64,000 nucleotides of DNA from Entophlyctis helioformis (GCA_025526915.1 JAHLKH010000134.1:1-64000), one strand, 5' to 3'; shown: positions 10,121 through 21,538, numbered from the stretch's first letter. The notes: a model not told the origin generated them from the letters alone. Numbers and translations are program-made.

Positions 10121-11871
10121 AACGCTGTGGGCTGTTGTTTGCCAACAGCACCAGAAGAAAAGGCGGCATGCTGCGAGCCAGAGCTGTTCTTCAGCTGCAG
10201 CGCCATGTGCGCATCAGAGGATATGCCGCTGCAACTGCTGCCGTGCGATACTCGACGGTCTCTGCACCACCGACCGCACTGCATGCCACGCCTGCAGCAG
10301 TGACAGCAACAGCGACAGCGCAGACGCACACCGTTGCACCAGCTCTGGCAGCTGCCCCAGTTGCGCACGATCTCAAGATCCCGCCAGCCGCTGCACCGAC
10401 ACTCGCCGCACAGACACCTGAGCCCACCGAGTCCGTTGCTGCTGCTGCTGCGGCACCTCCCAGCGATCCCATGTTTGCTGGGCTGGGAGCGTCCAAGAGA
10501 CCAAAGGGAAAGAAGAACGTCACTGCGACCATCGCATCGGCCGGCACAATGCTCGAGAAGCTCGACGTTGCGATGGAGACGAGCCGCCTTCGCTCTGCGT
10601 ATGCCATCTTCAGGACCATGCAGCTCTCCAACTCGCCCGATCTCGCCAAGATATCCCCGCAGACGTTTGCCAGTCTCATGGGCATTATCATCAACAACTA
10701 CGGCGCGGCGCTCAGGGACGTCAGCAGCAAGAATCGCATGCTGCGTGCCGTTGAGTTGTTCACGCTCATCAAGTCGCTCGGCATCCAGACCAACGCGGCC
10801 ATCTACGAGTATGCGCTGTTTGCATACAGTCGTCTTGGCAATCCGGCCGCATGCCTGGACACCTTGGCCGAGATGGCGGAGCGCGGCATGGACGCCAAGT
10901 CGGCAAGGTTTCTGCAAGACGTCATGACGGCGCACATCATTGCCGGAGACGAGGCGAGCGGTCGCGAGGTGTTTGCGCAGCTGCGTGCAGAGGATGCGTC
11001 GATTAATCCTTACAACAAGCTCCTGGGATCGTTTGCCCATGTGCGTGACGAGCGCGGAATGCTGTCAGTGCTCGAGCAGATGAAGTTTGACGGCCACAGG
11101 CCCGACTCGCAGACCTACAACCACCTGTGCTCCTTCTACTCGCAGGCTCGCGAGTTTGGCAAGGTCGAGCAGTATGCGGACGAGTTCAAGCGCGACGGCG
11201 GCCAGATGACGCCTGCGCTTTGGGGCATTCTGCTGCGTGCGTCCAACGAGGCCGGCGACTTCAAGAAGGCGCTTTCGATTGTTGCCGAGATGCGCGTCCA
11301 GCGAGTTATGATGAACAGCTTCTCGTTTGTGGAGGAGATTGTCGCGCTCGCAGCGACCGGTGAGCGCACCCAAGCGTGGCGCGCGTTCACCAGGAGTGCC
11401 CGTGTCTCTGCACCAAAGGACCGCGTGGTGTCCGCGATGGTCAAGATGGTCGGGCCTCTGACGACTCCCGAGGCGCTCGCCGATCTGAAGCGCACGATCG
11501 AGGTCAACAAGCTCAAGCAAGTCGACACGCTTCTGGCGATGATGGCCGGGTACCGAAAGTTTGGCGACATTACGTCTGTCCAGACGATCCTTGACGCGAT
11601 CACAGGCATTGCTTCTCCGGTTGAGCTCGCCAGAGCACAGCGCATCGTGATGGCGACGTACAGGATTGCCGGCGATATTCCTGGCGTGCTCGCATTCAGC
11701 AAGGAGACTGGCACCGCCATGAGCTTTGATTTCTGCTTCAACATCCTTTGTGATGCGCTTTCGAGGAAGTTGGATGGCACCGACATGATGCTGGAGCACA
11801 TCCGCGTCGAGTTTGGCAAGGACCCGGCCGAGATCCTCAAGGCTGCCGAGGCAAACATTGTCCGAGAGTAG
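10117..11871 (+). CDS. Pentatricopeptide-repeat protein, probably mitochondrial
   Basis: One uninterrupted ORF of 584 residues. The ATG at 10117 overlaps the GEP4 stop. The ATG at 10168 (MLRARAVLQLQRHVR) begins a basic, Ala-rich presequence and is the more likely start. Helical pairs of PPR type run from about residue 150 to 540, for example TNAAIYEYALFAYSRLG, PYNKLLGSFAHVRDERG and SQTYNHLCSFYSQA, with 33-37 residue spacing. PPR proteins bind organellar RNA for processing or translation. The inner boundary of the inverted repeat lies about 17 codons after the 10168 start, so the right arm keeps only a 5' remnant of this gene. The specific RNA target cannot be inferred. Confidence 0.8.
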   Translation: MKRCGLLFANSTRRKGGMLRARAVLQLQRHVRIRGYAAATAAVRYSTVSAPPTALHATPAAVTATATAQTHTVAPALAAAPVAHDLKIPPAAAPTLAAQTPEPTESVAAAAAAPPSDPMFAGLGASKRPKGKKNVTATIASAGTMLEKLDVAMETSRLRSAYAIFRTMQLSNSPDLAKISPQTFASLMGIIINNYGAALRDVSSKNRMLRAVELFTLIKSLGIQTNAAIYEYALFAYSRLGNPAACLDTLAEMAERGMDAKSARFLQDVMTAHIIAGDEASGREVFAQLRAEDASINPYNKLLGSFAHVRDERGMLSVLEQMKFDGHRPDSQTYNHLCSFYSQAREFGKVEQYADEFKRDGGQMTPALWGILLRASNEAGDFKKALSIVAEMRVQRVMMNSFSFVEEIVALAATGERTQAWRAFTRSARVSAPKDRVVSAMVKMVGPLTTPEALADLKRTIEVNKLKQVDTLLAMMAGYRKFGDITSVQTILDAITGIASPVELARAQRIVMATYRIAGDIPGVLAFSKETGTAMSFDFCFNILCDALSRKLDGTDMMLEHIRVEFGKDPAEILKAAEANIVRE

Positions 11872-12212
11872 TGGCCTGTGTGCCTGCAAATGAAGCGAAA
11901 CATGGAGTGTGCCACGCGCAGCAACACAGGATGGGATGGCACCGCTGGTCTGGGCGTCCGACCCCTTGCGGTGGCGTGCGGCCTGTTTCATCGTTTCTCC
12001 ACCCATGACTAAGGGTCCGGCTCTCAAGTGACGAAACAAGGGACACGCACGGGCATGTGCCACTTGAAACGCCGCTTGGTGCTCGTCATGCTTTACACGA
12101 ACCGCCAGGCGGGCAGAGACGGGTATAAAAACCGGACGATCCCCTCCTCGGCCGACTCTCCAGCAACAAGCAAGCAGTACATAGCTCCAGTACATATCCC
12201 ACACCACCCAAC
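11872..12212. promoter_or_regulatory. Intergenic region with TATA box (12124-12131)
   Basis: The 341-nt gap between the PPR gene and the next secreted-protein gene carries tataaaaa at 12124-12131, 82 nt before the ATG at 12213. No other coding or RNA feature was seen. Confidence 0.5.
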
Positions 12213-12581
12213 ATGCAGTTCAAGATCCTCTTCTTCACTCTCTCGGCCGTCGCTCTCACTGCCCAGGCGCTCGTCATTCCGAACTCGGCCCGCGCAGGCA
12301 ACGGCCTCGCTGCCCGCGATCTTGCCGACGACGTTGCCGTCGATGTGACCGACCTGTCCGACCTGTCCAGCCTCGAGGAGGTTGTCGCTGATGTGGCAAC
12401 GACCGAGGACGACCAGCCTGACGTTGGCGCGGACCCTCTGGCCGCCATCGACACGATCATTGACGAGGCCAACGCTGAGGACTCGGAGGGCGACGACGAG
12501 GGCCTGGCGGAGGAGTCGGCGGATGACGAGGAGGGTGCCGATGACGAGGAGGGTGCCGATGACGAGGAGGACGACGAGTAG
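12213..12581 (+). CDS. Small secreted acidic protein (QALVIP family)
   Basis: A single exon encodes 122 residues. The signal peptide (MQFKILFFTLSAVALTAQA) is followed by LVIPNSARAG, which shares the ALVIP start of the mature segment with the 4342 and 62034 proteins. The rest is very acidic, with LSSLEEVVADV in the middle and a C-terminal tract containing DDEEGA repeats. No cysteines and no catalytic motif are present. The TATA box and intronless structure resemble its relatives. Unlike them it lies outside the inverted repeat. Function unknown. Confidence 0.75.
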   Translation: MQFKILFFTLSAVALTAQALVIPNSARAGNGLAARDLADDVAVDVTDLSDLSSLEEVVADVATTEDDQPDVGADPLAAIDTIIDEANAEDSEGDDEGLAEESADDEEGADDEEGADDEEDDE

Positions 12582-12670
12582 CTGCGATCGCCCTTGGCCA
12601 TCCCTCCAAACATGGCCATCAATGAACACTCTGTTGGCCATTGAACATCCTTCCTTACAACAACACAACG

Positions 12671-15600
12671 ATGACGTCTATCGTGACTGACCTCGCTGGA
12701 CGGGTGCGTTGGCCAGCAGCAGGCTGCTCGTCGTGCAGCCACGGACGCAGCATCCCATGCAGACATGGCGGCATGCAGAACAGAGCAGTGCAGTGCAGTG
12801 CACCGTAGCGTCGTGCATGTGCAAGGCAGCGCCGTGCATGGTTGCATGCGTGGATGTTACGGCCTGGCACTGACCCGTCGCTGTGCACGCGGCTCGGCAG
12901 GTCGTCAGCACCATCAGCGCCGTCGGGTCCTTCTACAACGACATCAACCCATCGACGCTGTCGGGGGCCATCGACGTGGTCGTGGTCGAGCACGAGACGG
13001 GCGAGCTGCACTGCTCGCCCTTCCACGTCCGCTTTGGCAAGCTGCAGCTGCTGCGTCCGTCGGAGAAAGTGGTGAGTGCGGGGCCGTTGCCGCTGATCGC
13101 TGCACTCGCCTTCTGTGCCCGGTGCCCGGTGCCTTGCCATGCCATGCCATGCCAGGTGCCGCAGCACATGGCGCCGGTCCGTCTGGTGCACCCGCCAGCA
13201 CCCCGCCCATGCTCGCCTGCGGCATGGTCCCGCTGCTGCGGCCAAGGCGGCATGGACAGAAGCCCTTGCCGTCAGCTGAGCCACGACCACGTGCACCATA
13301 GCTCAAATGTGCGCTCAAATGTGCGCTCAAACAACCATCTGACACGCCGCGGGAATCCATGCCAGGTCGAGGTGTCGGTCAATGGAAAGCCAACCGATCT
13401 GGAGATGAAAGTCGGCGACGCCGGAGAAGCCTTCTTTGTCGTCGAGGCCGAGGTAGACCGCACCATGCCCTTGCTGCCCTTGCATGGCCCCGTGCTAAAC
13501 CAGCGGAATGCCAACAACAGAATCCTGTGCCGTCAGAGTACGCCACCTCGCCGATCCAACTCGCTCTGTCGCCGCAGGAAGAGGTCTGCACTCTGATCTC
13601 CTCGTCCGTCTGCCTTATGCGCTTGGCCCTGTCTAACATGCGACCGGCCTGCCCGTGACAGCCAATCGAGCAATTCTCGCTCAATGATGCACGCTCGGCC
13701 CGCTCGTCGTCGCCCGAGCCGCCAGTGCTCATGGCCTCTGGTGCGTTCTTCACCTATGACAGGCCGTCTGCAGCGTGTTGCTCACATGCTATCCAGAAAT
13801 GGGAACAGGTGCAACCACACAGGGTTCATCCCACCGCCACGTTCGCGCTTCGTCGGACATGACGGCGCTGACCATGAGCAACGCTCACGGCATCGCTGTC
13901 CATCAAGGACACGATGGAGCCAACTCAACCAGCGTAGCCATTTCGATGCAGTCGACACGAGGGCCGCCGATCGAGTACCCAACCAGCGACTCTGGCATCG
14001 ACGACCCAACCGCCCTTGGCCACGGCCGCGGTCCGTTGAGCGACGGCGTTCCCGATTTTGACTCGTCCAAGGTCATGGGCACGTCGCCCTCGAACGGATG
14101 GAGCTGGAGCTGGGGTGGTCTTCCTGAGAAACGCACAGACCAAAAGGGATGGGACAAGGACGACGCAAGCGACGTCCTCCCTGGCCTCGATGAGCGCGGC
14201 ATGACACACAAGACACGCGACCAAGTCGTTGCACAGGATCACTTGCGCGTGCGTGCAAGCTCGCCAGCTCTGCGGTCTACCTACCAGTCGGGATCGGCAT
14301 CCAAGCCGCCCATGAGCACGATGCCGCCGGGTGTGGCGACGACCGTCACGGCCAACGCGTCGATGCCCATGGCCATTCCAGGATCGCGCATGCCCAGCCA
14401 GCCGACGCCCAGTGCGATGTCGCCATCCTCGCCAGACGACGGACTCTCGATGAGTGTCTCTGAAAAGATTGACAGCTACCTTGCCGGCCTGCCTCAGTCG
14501 CCGCCAACACGGCCGCTGTCGCCCGACCCAATGAGCATCTTGCAAAAGACTGCCGACGACTCGCTTGTCGATGCTCTTGCGATTCAAACTGGCGTCGTGA
14601 TCGCCCAAACGCCGGCTGCATCAGCCACCACACCTGCCGCCCCGGACGGCGCTGCGCTTGGATCATCAACGACTCCGTCTGCCCAGTCGGCTGTCGCCGC
14701 GACTCCTGCCGAAGCTGGACCCATGAAGCTCGAGCTGTCGCTTTGCGGCCAGATCAAGGAGCTCCGCACCGCCACGCCGCAGGCTGCCGACATCATCTTC
14801 AAGAAGCAGCTGGTGTCGTTTGAAGCCTTTTGCGACAATCCCGCCATTGTCAGCGACCCCAACCTCGTCGTTCGCGTTGTGGGCCACTACGCCTCGTGGT
14901 CATCGATTGCACCGGTGCTCCTTGCGCAGACGGCGTTTGGCAAGCCTCTGACCGAAGAGGGCATTCGCAAGGCGGTGCTTGGCATGCGCACACTGAACAA
15001 CCAGGCGTCCTCGTCGTCGCTTGCGTCTTCGGCAGCGGCGGCAGGCGGCACAGATGCACGTCGCTATAGCTTTGGCCAGGGACTTCGCTCCTGGTGGGGA
15101 CGCAGCGGCTCGACCGTTGCCCAGCCAGATGCGGGCAAGCGTGTTGGCGATGCTGCTGGAATGGACAAGGATGCTCGCCGATCTGTCAACAACCTTGCTG
15201 GTCCAGAAGCCGCTGGCGCTCCTTCGCTGTCGCCAACCACGCAGCCGATGCGCGTCTCCTCAATCAAGCACCGCTATGCCAAGAGCCTGCGTCTCACCTC
15301 TGACCAGCTGGTATGTCTTGACCACGCCTCGAGCTGGGATAGTTTTGCATTCATCGGTGTGCCTTTGGACTGACTGCGGCATGGCTGGACGCAACAGAAA
15401 TCTCTCAATTTGCACCATGGCAACAACACCATCTCGTTCACCGTGACCACCAAGCTGCAGGGCAAGGCCACGTGCACAGCCAACATCTTTTACTGGATGC
15501 AAGACGACAAGGTTGTGATTTCAGACATTGACGGCACGATCACCAAGTGAGTTGTGGTGTCCGTGACGCGTCCAACTGCCTGTCAGCTGGGATGGCTGAC

Positions 15601-16619
15601 CATGGGCTGCCAGGTCGGACGTGCTGGGCCACATGTTCACCATGGTCGGCCGCGACTGGACACACGCAGGCGTTGCCAACCTGTACACCAACATCAACAA
15701 GAACGGCTACAAGTTCCTGTACCTGACGTCGCGCGCCATTGGCCAGGCTGGCTACACGCGCGATTACCTCAAAAAGGTTGAGCAGGATCGGTACCAGCTG
15801 CCCGAGGGTCCGGTCATTATGTCTCCCGACCGTCTGCTCCGCGCATTCACGCGCGAAGTCATTCTGCGCAAGCCGGAAGAGTTCAAGATTGCCTGTCTGA
15901 GGGACATCAAGCGGCTGTTTGGCGACCGCACGCCCTTTTATGGCGGCTTTGGAAACCGCATCACGGTGTGTCACTGCCGTGTGTGTGCGTGCATGGCAGC
16001 TTGGTGCTAACGCGGATTGTCGCCGTGGCTGTGACTGTGGCTGTGGCTGCACAAACAGGATGCGCTGTCCTACCGCAGTGTCGAAGTGCCGTCGTCGCGC
16101 ATCTTCACGATCGACCCGACGGGCGAAGTCAAGCTCGAGCTCATGTCCAACTTCAAGTCGTCGTACATCAAGCTGAACGATGTTGTTGACCAGATGTTCC
16201 CGCCGCTGAGCCGATCGTTGGAGGGCGAGTTCACCGACTGGTCGTACTGGCGCTCGGAGCTGCCCGAGATCAAGATTGACGTTGGGGGCAGCAAGACGCA
16301 CCACGTGCCGCCGCCGCCGGACGAGAACGTTGAAGACTCGGACGACGACGAGGAGGACGACTTTGATGACGAGGATGGCGACTCGGACGAGGAGGACTTT
16401 GACGAGCACGCCCCTGATGCCAAAGGGGCGAATGCCGCCTCGGGTGCCAAGACGGTGCACAAGATGCCCAGTGCAGGTGCAGGTGCAGGCGCGGCTCCAG
16501 CGGCCGCCAAGGTGCACGCCGCGAAGCCGGACGCGGTGGATGCCGATGACGATGACGAGCAGCTGCTTGAGCAGCAGGAGGCGGAGCGGCTTGCAGCGAT
16601 GAAGAACACGCCGTTCTGA
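12671..16619 (+). CDS. PAH1: Lipin / phosphatidate phosphatase (Pah1 type)
   Basis: Nine exons (12671-12703, 12901-13071, 13366-13452, 13521-13583, 13662-13740, 13797-15310, 15398-15546, 15614-15965, 16059-16619) give 1002 residues. The N-lipin domain is clear: STISAVGSFYNDINPSTLSG, GELHCSPFHVRFGKLQ. The C-terminal catalytic HAD domain has VVISDIDGTITKSDVLGH, with the DxDxT motif at about 692-696, then YLTSRAIGQAG and ALSYRSV. The middle is Ser/Pro-rich and probably phosphoregulated; the tail is acidic. Lipins are Mg2+-dependent enzymes making diacylglycerol from phosphatidate at the ER/nuclear membrane. All exon phases agree, so the model is well supported. Confidence 0.93.
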
Positions 16620-17270
16620 ATGAATGACGTTCCCCCATTACCAACAATGACTGTTGCAAAAGCAACCGTTCGAGCAGCAGCACAAGCAACCGCACAAGCA
16701 ACCGCACAAGCAACGGCAAAAGCATCCCGACAGGTGCTGCCGGCGCAGTGGACGACGCAGTGGACGGACCCACGCCCGCTGTATGCGTCAGTGTCGTCCC
16801 GGCCGTTTGGGGCCGAGGCACGGGCAGCACTGGCGACGCCCGTTCAGCCGGACGAGGTTGGCATCGACCCGGAGCGGGGCTGGCTGTATCTCAAGCAGGG
16901 CGGCTACGAGCAGCGGCTGGACGCAGCGTTTGGGGCACGGGCGGCGTGGCGGCTGCTGCCGGTCGGGCCTGCGCAGGTGACGGGCAGCGGCCGCGTGCTG
17001 TACCGGCCGTTTGCGCTCGTGGTCGGCGGCACGTTTGTGTCCGAGGCGGTTGGCGAGGCGACGCTGGCGTCGTTTGACACGCTGGCCACGGCGCATCGGT
17101 GGTGCGAGTACACGGCGCTGGTGCGGACGTGCAAGGACCTGGGCGTGGCGTCGGAGCTGTGGGACCCGGCGGTCGTGGGCCGCATGCGCGACCGGCTGTT
17201 CACGGCCGTGTGGAGCAGGGACGCCGCGGGGCGCTCGCGGCGCTTGTGGGTGCAGCGGCCGGCGCAGTGA
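16620..17270 (+). CDS. MGM101: Mitochondrial genome maintenance protein MGM101-like
   Basis: A single exon of 216 residues starts immediately after the lipin stop; the ATG at 16647 may be the real start of the presequence. The N-terminus is Ala/Thr/Gln-rich with few acids. The core matches Mgm101: SSRPFGAEARAAL, VGIDPERGWLYLKQGGYEQ, AFGARAAWRLLP, RPFALVVGG, CKDLGVASELWDP. Mgm101 is a Rad52-related single-strand-annealing protein in mitochondrial nucleoids. Very GC-rich codon use here creates several long shadow ORFs. The intergenic distance to lipin is zero, so its promoter must lie within the lipin 3' end. Confidence 0.88.
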   Translation: MNDVPPLPTMTVAKATVRAAAQATAQATAQATAKASRQVLPAQWTTQWTDPRPLYASVSSRPFGAEARAALATPVQPDEVGIDPERGWLYLKQGGYEQRLDAAFGARAAWRLLPVGPAQVTGSGRVLYRPFALVVGGTFVSEAVGEATLASFDTLATAHRWCEYTALVRTCKDLGVASELWDPAVVGRMRDRLFTAVWSRDAAGRSRRLWVQRPAQ

Positions 17271-17687
17271 CGTGCGCTCCGTGGCAGCGTCTGTAATATA
17301 TGTATCTCATTGCACCTGTTGGCAGGCGTTCAGCTCTTACAGACATGCCAGATGCCGCTGCAGGCACTTGCACTTACAGGCACCATGTTGAACCGTCACG
17401 TGATCGCAGCACCGGCACACGCCTGAAAATTCTGCGCGCGGTTTGCCTCCTGCAACATGGCCGCTGCTACCCGTGCGTGCTGCTGTCGCTGCCATCGCTG
17501 CCATCGCTGTCGTCGCTGTCGTCGCTGCCGCCGTTGTGCGTCTGCTTGCCGCCGCTGACACCCGCCATGCTGCTCTGCTGCTCTGCTGCGCTGCCCCTAT
17601 CGCCACGCACACACGCACGCACGCACGCTCGCACGTCTGTATGTCCGCGTGCGCCAACACCAAACACCGAACGCCTCCTTCTGATGA
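17271..17687. other. Intergenic region, no gene seen
   Basis: The 417-nt gap begins with a short AT-rich patch (taatatatgta near 17293) that may serve MGM101 mRNA 3' end formation. It then becomes C/T-rich (gctgtcgctgccatcgctg-like repeats at 17480-17540) ahead of the desaturase gene. No TATA element or RNA gene was recognised. Confidence 0.5.
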
Positions 17688-19957
17688 ATGCGGTCCAACG
17701 GCGTCTGCGTCTGCGTCTGCAACGGCGTCTGCAATGGCATGACATGGACCGCCGCCGGCCTGCACCGCTACCCAGCCAAGACGTTCACCTGGTCGCAGGT
17801 GCGTGCGTCTGCCGACGCCGCCAAGGCCGACGCTCCCAAGGCCGACGCTCCCAAGGCCGCGCCCGCCCTCATCGTCATCCGCAACAAGGTGTACGACATC
17901 AGCGGCGACTTTGTCTCGTGGCATCCTGGCGGTGCCGTTGCCCTCTCGCAGGTGCGTCCGGCGTCGCTTGCTCGTGTCGCTTGCCCGCGTCTCGTGCTGC
18001 CTGTCTCGTGCTCGTCGGCTGCCCGCTGTCCGGCAGGGATGCCTCCTCGTCGCCCGTTGCCTCTCGCTTGCCCTCTCGCTTGCCCTCTCGCTTGCCTCCC
18101 GCCCTCAAAACAGCGGGCGGGACGTGAGACACTGGCGGGCGGGCGGCATCGGCGAATCAGCAGAGTCCGCCCAATCGGCCAATCTCTGCCAGCCCATCAG
18201 CCAGCCAATCAGCAATCAGCAATCAATCTGCCAGCCGATGGATTTGCTCCGCGGAAGCTCGCTGCAGATCACTCGCTGCCGGCTGTCAGGCTGACTGACT
18301 ATCTGACTGACCGTCTGACTGTCTGCACATCCGCTTGGCTGCCGCTACTGCCGCTGCTTCCGCTGTCAACTCCTGGCTGGTCTCCGTCGGCAGGTTGGCT
18401 ACGAGGCGTCCGGTACGTCCCTTTGCTGCCAATCGTTCTTGTCCGATCCATTTCGACTCACCACCACATCACCCTGTGCCACGCTGCGATTTGCTGGTGG
18501 CGCCTTTCCATCGGCGGCTGCGGGCACTTTCTTGGATATGGCGCACTCGCCAACACAGGCGCTTTCGAGGCTTTCCACGATGCCAAGGCATGGACCCTTT
18601 TGTCAAAGTACTACGTTGGCGATCTCGCCGCGTCCGAGATCGTCCCCCCGACGCGTAAGTGTGTCTGTGTGTGTGCCGTCCCTTGAACGGCCCCGTGGCT
18701 GACAGGCAGGACACTGCATGCGCAGCCTTCCTCCAGGACATCCAGAAGCTGCGCACGCTCGTGAAGCAAAAGGGCTGGGACAAGGCCAGCAAGGCCTACT
18801 ACGCCGCAAAGTTCTTCTCGAACATGGCCATTCTCGGCATCTCGCTCCTGCTGCTCGCCAAGTTTGGCAAGACGGTCGCCGGCACAGCCGTGTCGTCGCT
18901 CTTCATGGCTCTCTTCTGGCAGCAGTCGGGCTGGCTGGCGCACGACTTTTTGCACCACCAGGTGTTCAAGAACCGTGCCATCAACAACGCGCTCGGCTAC
19001 TTTATCGGCAACGTCTGCCAGGGCTTCTCGGTTGCATGGTAGGCACATCCGTGTTGGGCCAGTGTCTTGCCGTATGCTTGCATGCGTGCTGCCTGCCGGC
19101 TAACAGGAGCCTTGATCCGTGAACAGGTGGAAGAACAAGCACTGCACCCACCACAGCACCACCAACATCCACAGCAGAGACCCCGACATTGATACCCTGC
19201 CCTACCTTGCCTGGTCGGAGCACGCGCTCGAGGGCTTTGCCGACATTGGCGAGCACCAGGCGGCCGAGTTCCTCGTCAAGTACCAGCCCATCCTGTACTT
19301 CCCTCTGCTGACGTTTGCCCGCCTCACGTGGGCCATCCAGTCGCTCCTCTGGTCGGCCAAGCCCAAGAGCGAGCGCACCTTCCCGACGCTTCCCCTTGTC
19401 GAGCGCGTCACCCTGGTTGCCCACTACGCCTGGCTCGTCACCGCCATCTACTTCTTCTCGACGCCCGTTCTTGGCTTCTTCTGGATCTCGCTCGCCCAGC
19501 TTCTCTGCGGCATCTTCCTTGCCTCGGTCTTTTCGCTCAACCACGTGCGTGCACACTTGCCCTTGGCTTCCAGACCATGTCCATCTCAGCCGTGCTGACC
19601 CTGTCCACTCTTCATGTGCTGTGCTGTGCTCTGGTGGAACAGAACGGCATGCCCGTCTACTCGGTCCAGGATGCCCAGAAGATGGAGTTTTACGAGATTT
19701 CCATCCGCACCGGCCGCAACGTCGACCCCACGCACTTTAACAACTGGTTCACGGGCGGCCTCAACTACCAGATCGAGCACCACATGTTCCCGACCATCCC
19801 TCGCAACAACCTCAAGTACGTTGCTCCCATCGTCGAGGACATTTGCAAGCGCCACAACATCCCGTACCACACCACGTCGTTTGGTGCTGGCATGGTCGAG
19901 GTTGTTGCTCGCCTGGGATCCATTGCCCGTCTTGCCCACAAGATGAAGCTCGAGTAG
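17688..19957 (+). CDS. Front-end (delta-6 type) fatty acid desaturase with cytochrome b5 domain
   Basis: Six exons (17688-17951, 18394-18412, 18559-18654, 18726-19038, 19127-19544, 19643-19957) give 474 residues with consistent phases. The N-terminal cytochrome b5 domain has the haem motif HPGG at about 79-82. The desaturase has three His boxes: HDFLHH, HCTHH and the front-end type QIEHH, where Gln replaces the usual His. Hydrophobic segments around GISLLLLAKFG and AYWLVTAIYFF-like stretches fit ER membrane insertion. Overall similarity, from memory, is to Mortierella delta-6 desaturases; exact regiospecificity cannot be read from sequence. Exon 2 is only 19 nt. The ATG at 17739 is an alternative start. 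Confidence 0.88.
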
Positions 19958-20199
19958 ACTTGCTGCTCTTGTGATCAGTCGTCCCTTTCCCTCCCTCTCT
20001 CCTTCTTTATCTGAATCTTTTTCTTCTCCATCATCGCCTTGTTTTTCACCTACTTTTGGATCGTCTTTCTTCATTAGACCATGAATGAATCGGTAATTCG
20101 ACCCTGCCATTCAACGTCGGAGCCAGCCCGCGCGATTGGCGCGTGCGAGACGCGTCGGGTCCCGGATTTGCCCAACAACAAACGACGACACAAACCACA

Positions 20200-21220
20200 A
20201 TGGTTGGCACCCAGCACGGCATATGCTGCCCATTCAAAACGCACGCACACACACACACACGCTGACACACCACGCCACAGGGCCTGCTCTCGCTCCTGCG
20301 CAAGCTCAAGCGCTCCGACAAGGAGCTGCGTCTGCTGCTTCTCGGGCTCGACAACGCCGGCAAGACGTCGCTGCTCAAACGGCTTGCCGGCGAGGACATT
20401 TCCGAGATCAAGCCCACGCAGGGCTTCAACGTCAAGTCGGTCCACCAAGACGGCATCAAGATGAACGTGTGGGACATTGGCGGTGAGTCTGTGGGCTTCC
20501 CTGCGTTGTGGTATGTGTGGCTTGCTATCTCTCTCTCTCTCCCACACTCCTTCTTCCTCCTCCTGCTCCATTGCCACGTTCTCCTCTCCTCGCACACACG
20601 CACGCATACACGCGCGCGTTCTTGTGGATGAGCTCACGGATGCTGACGGATGCAATGCGGTGGACATGGCGGCGCGACCAGGCCAACAGAGTATCCGTCC
20701 CTACTGGCGCAACTATTTCGAAAGCACAGACGTGTTGGTGTGACTGCATTCGCTTGTTTTGCTTGTTTTGCTTGTTGGTTTGCTGCGGCTGCATGTGTGT
20801 GAATGTGGATGTCTGCGGTCGTGCTCACACTCCTTGCATGCTTACACAGATTTACGTGGTGGACAGCTCGGATCGACGACGGCTTGAAGAGACGTACGTG
20901 GTGTGGACATGTCGTCTCACTTGCCGTCCCTTTCCTCTCCTACTCACCATGCTCATCCACGCGTCCACAAACACACTCACAGGGGCGAGGAACTCAACGG
21001 CCTGTTGTCCGAACCCAAGCTACAAGGCGTGCCCGTGCTCGTGTTTGCCAACAAACAGGATCTCATGAACGCGCTCGGCGGCGAGGAGATTGCCACGGGA
21101 CTGAATCTGGACGCCATCCGCGACCGGACATGGCATATCCAGCCGTGCTCCGCCAAGTCGGGCGACGGCGTGCAGGAGGGCATGGAATGGGCTCTCCAGA
21201 TCTCTCAAAAGAAGGCGTGA
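20200..21220 (+). CDS. ARL3: ARL3-type Arf-like small GTPase
   Basis: Five exons are inferred: 20200-20202 (the ATG alone), 20281-20482, 20682-20737, 20850-20893 and 20983-21220. They encode 180 residues, the usual Arl2/3 size. The protein starts [11 protein letters not shown]; the P-loop GLDNAGKT is at about 23-30, followed by [38 protein letters not shown] and a C-terminal [14 protein letters not shown]. Arl3 regulates release of lipidated cargo, classically in cilia or flagella, which would suit a zoosporic fungus. The ATG-only exon followed by a gttggc donor is unusual and deserves transcript support. An AATAAA lies at 21289. Confidence 0.9.
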
Positions 21221-21538
21221 CATTTTTGCATGGTCGTGGTCGCGGTGGTCGTCATCGTCGTGGTCGTGTCTCGCACGAGTGGTCACGCAATAAACCCCTA
21301 AAGCTCCCGCGTCTCCCATCCACCCTCCCATCCACCCTCCCATCAGCAAGGCGTGCACAGGACGACAGGCGAAACTGCAATGGATGCTTGAGTTCATTGT
21401 AGTCTTGTTGGGATGGAGGCAGGATTCGAATCTGCAACGGGTGCTAGCGAGCAGCCGAGGCAAAGACCGCATATGGGATAGTAGGCAAATAGCAATAGCG
21501 TGTCGCGTGATAGGTGGCCGCGTCGAACACGATGGATC
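21221..21538. other. Convergent intergenic region with poly(A) signal
   Basis: This 318-nt gap lies between convergent ARL3 and SPA2. AATAAA at 21289-21294 fits ARL3 3' processing. A tccaccctcccatccaccctcc repeat is at 21317-21340. A tRNA-like T-arm (gattcgaatc on either strand) lies at about 21422-21436, but no complete tRNA could be folded around it. Confidence 0.5.

Larger units (their letters stand above)
2866..10217 (+). repeat. Inverted repeat, left arm
   Basis: The sequence here reappears as reverse complement at 56634-64000. The inner end is sharp: both copies share the run through gcgcatca at 10201-10217, then diverge into the PPR coding region here and into a region upstream of the arrestin gene on the other side. 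The outer end is not seen, because the right arm is cut by the window end, which pairs with position 2866 here. All six gene models are recognisable in both arms. Substitutions are sparse in exons. Small indels are frequent in introns and in several reading frames. Confidence 0.95.

Noticed and set aside
21405..21480. tRNA-like T-arm (gattcgaatc) with possible variable arm on the minus strand
   Set aside because: The acceptor 3' half would need gatggag upstream, and no such sequence or D-arm was found within 120 nt. One T-stem pair is mismatched. At most a pseudo-tRNA or B-box fragment.
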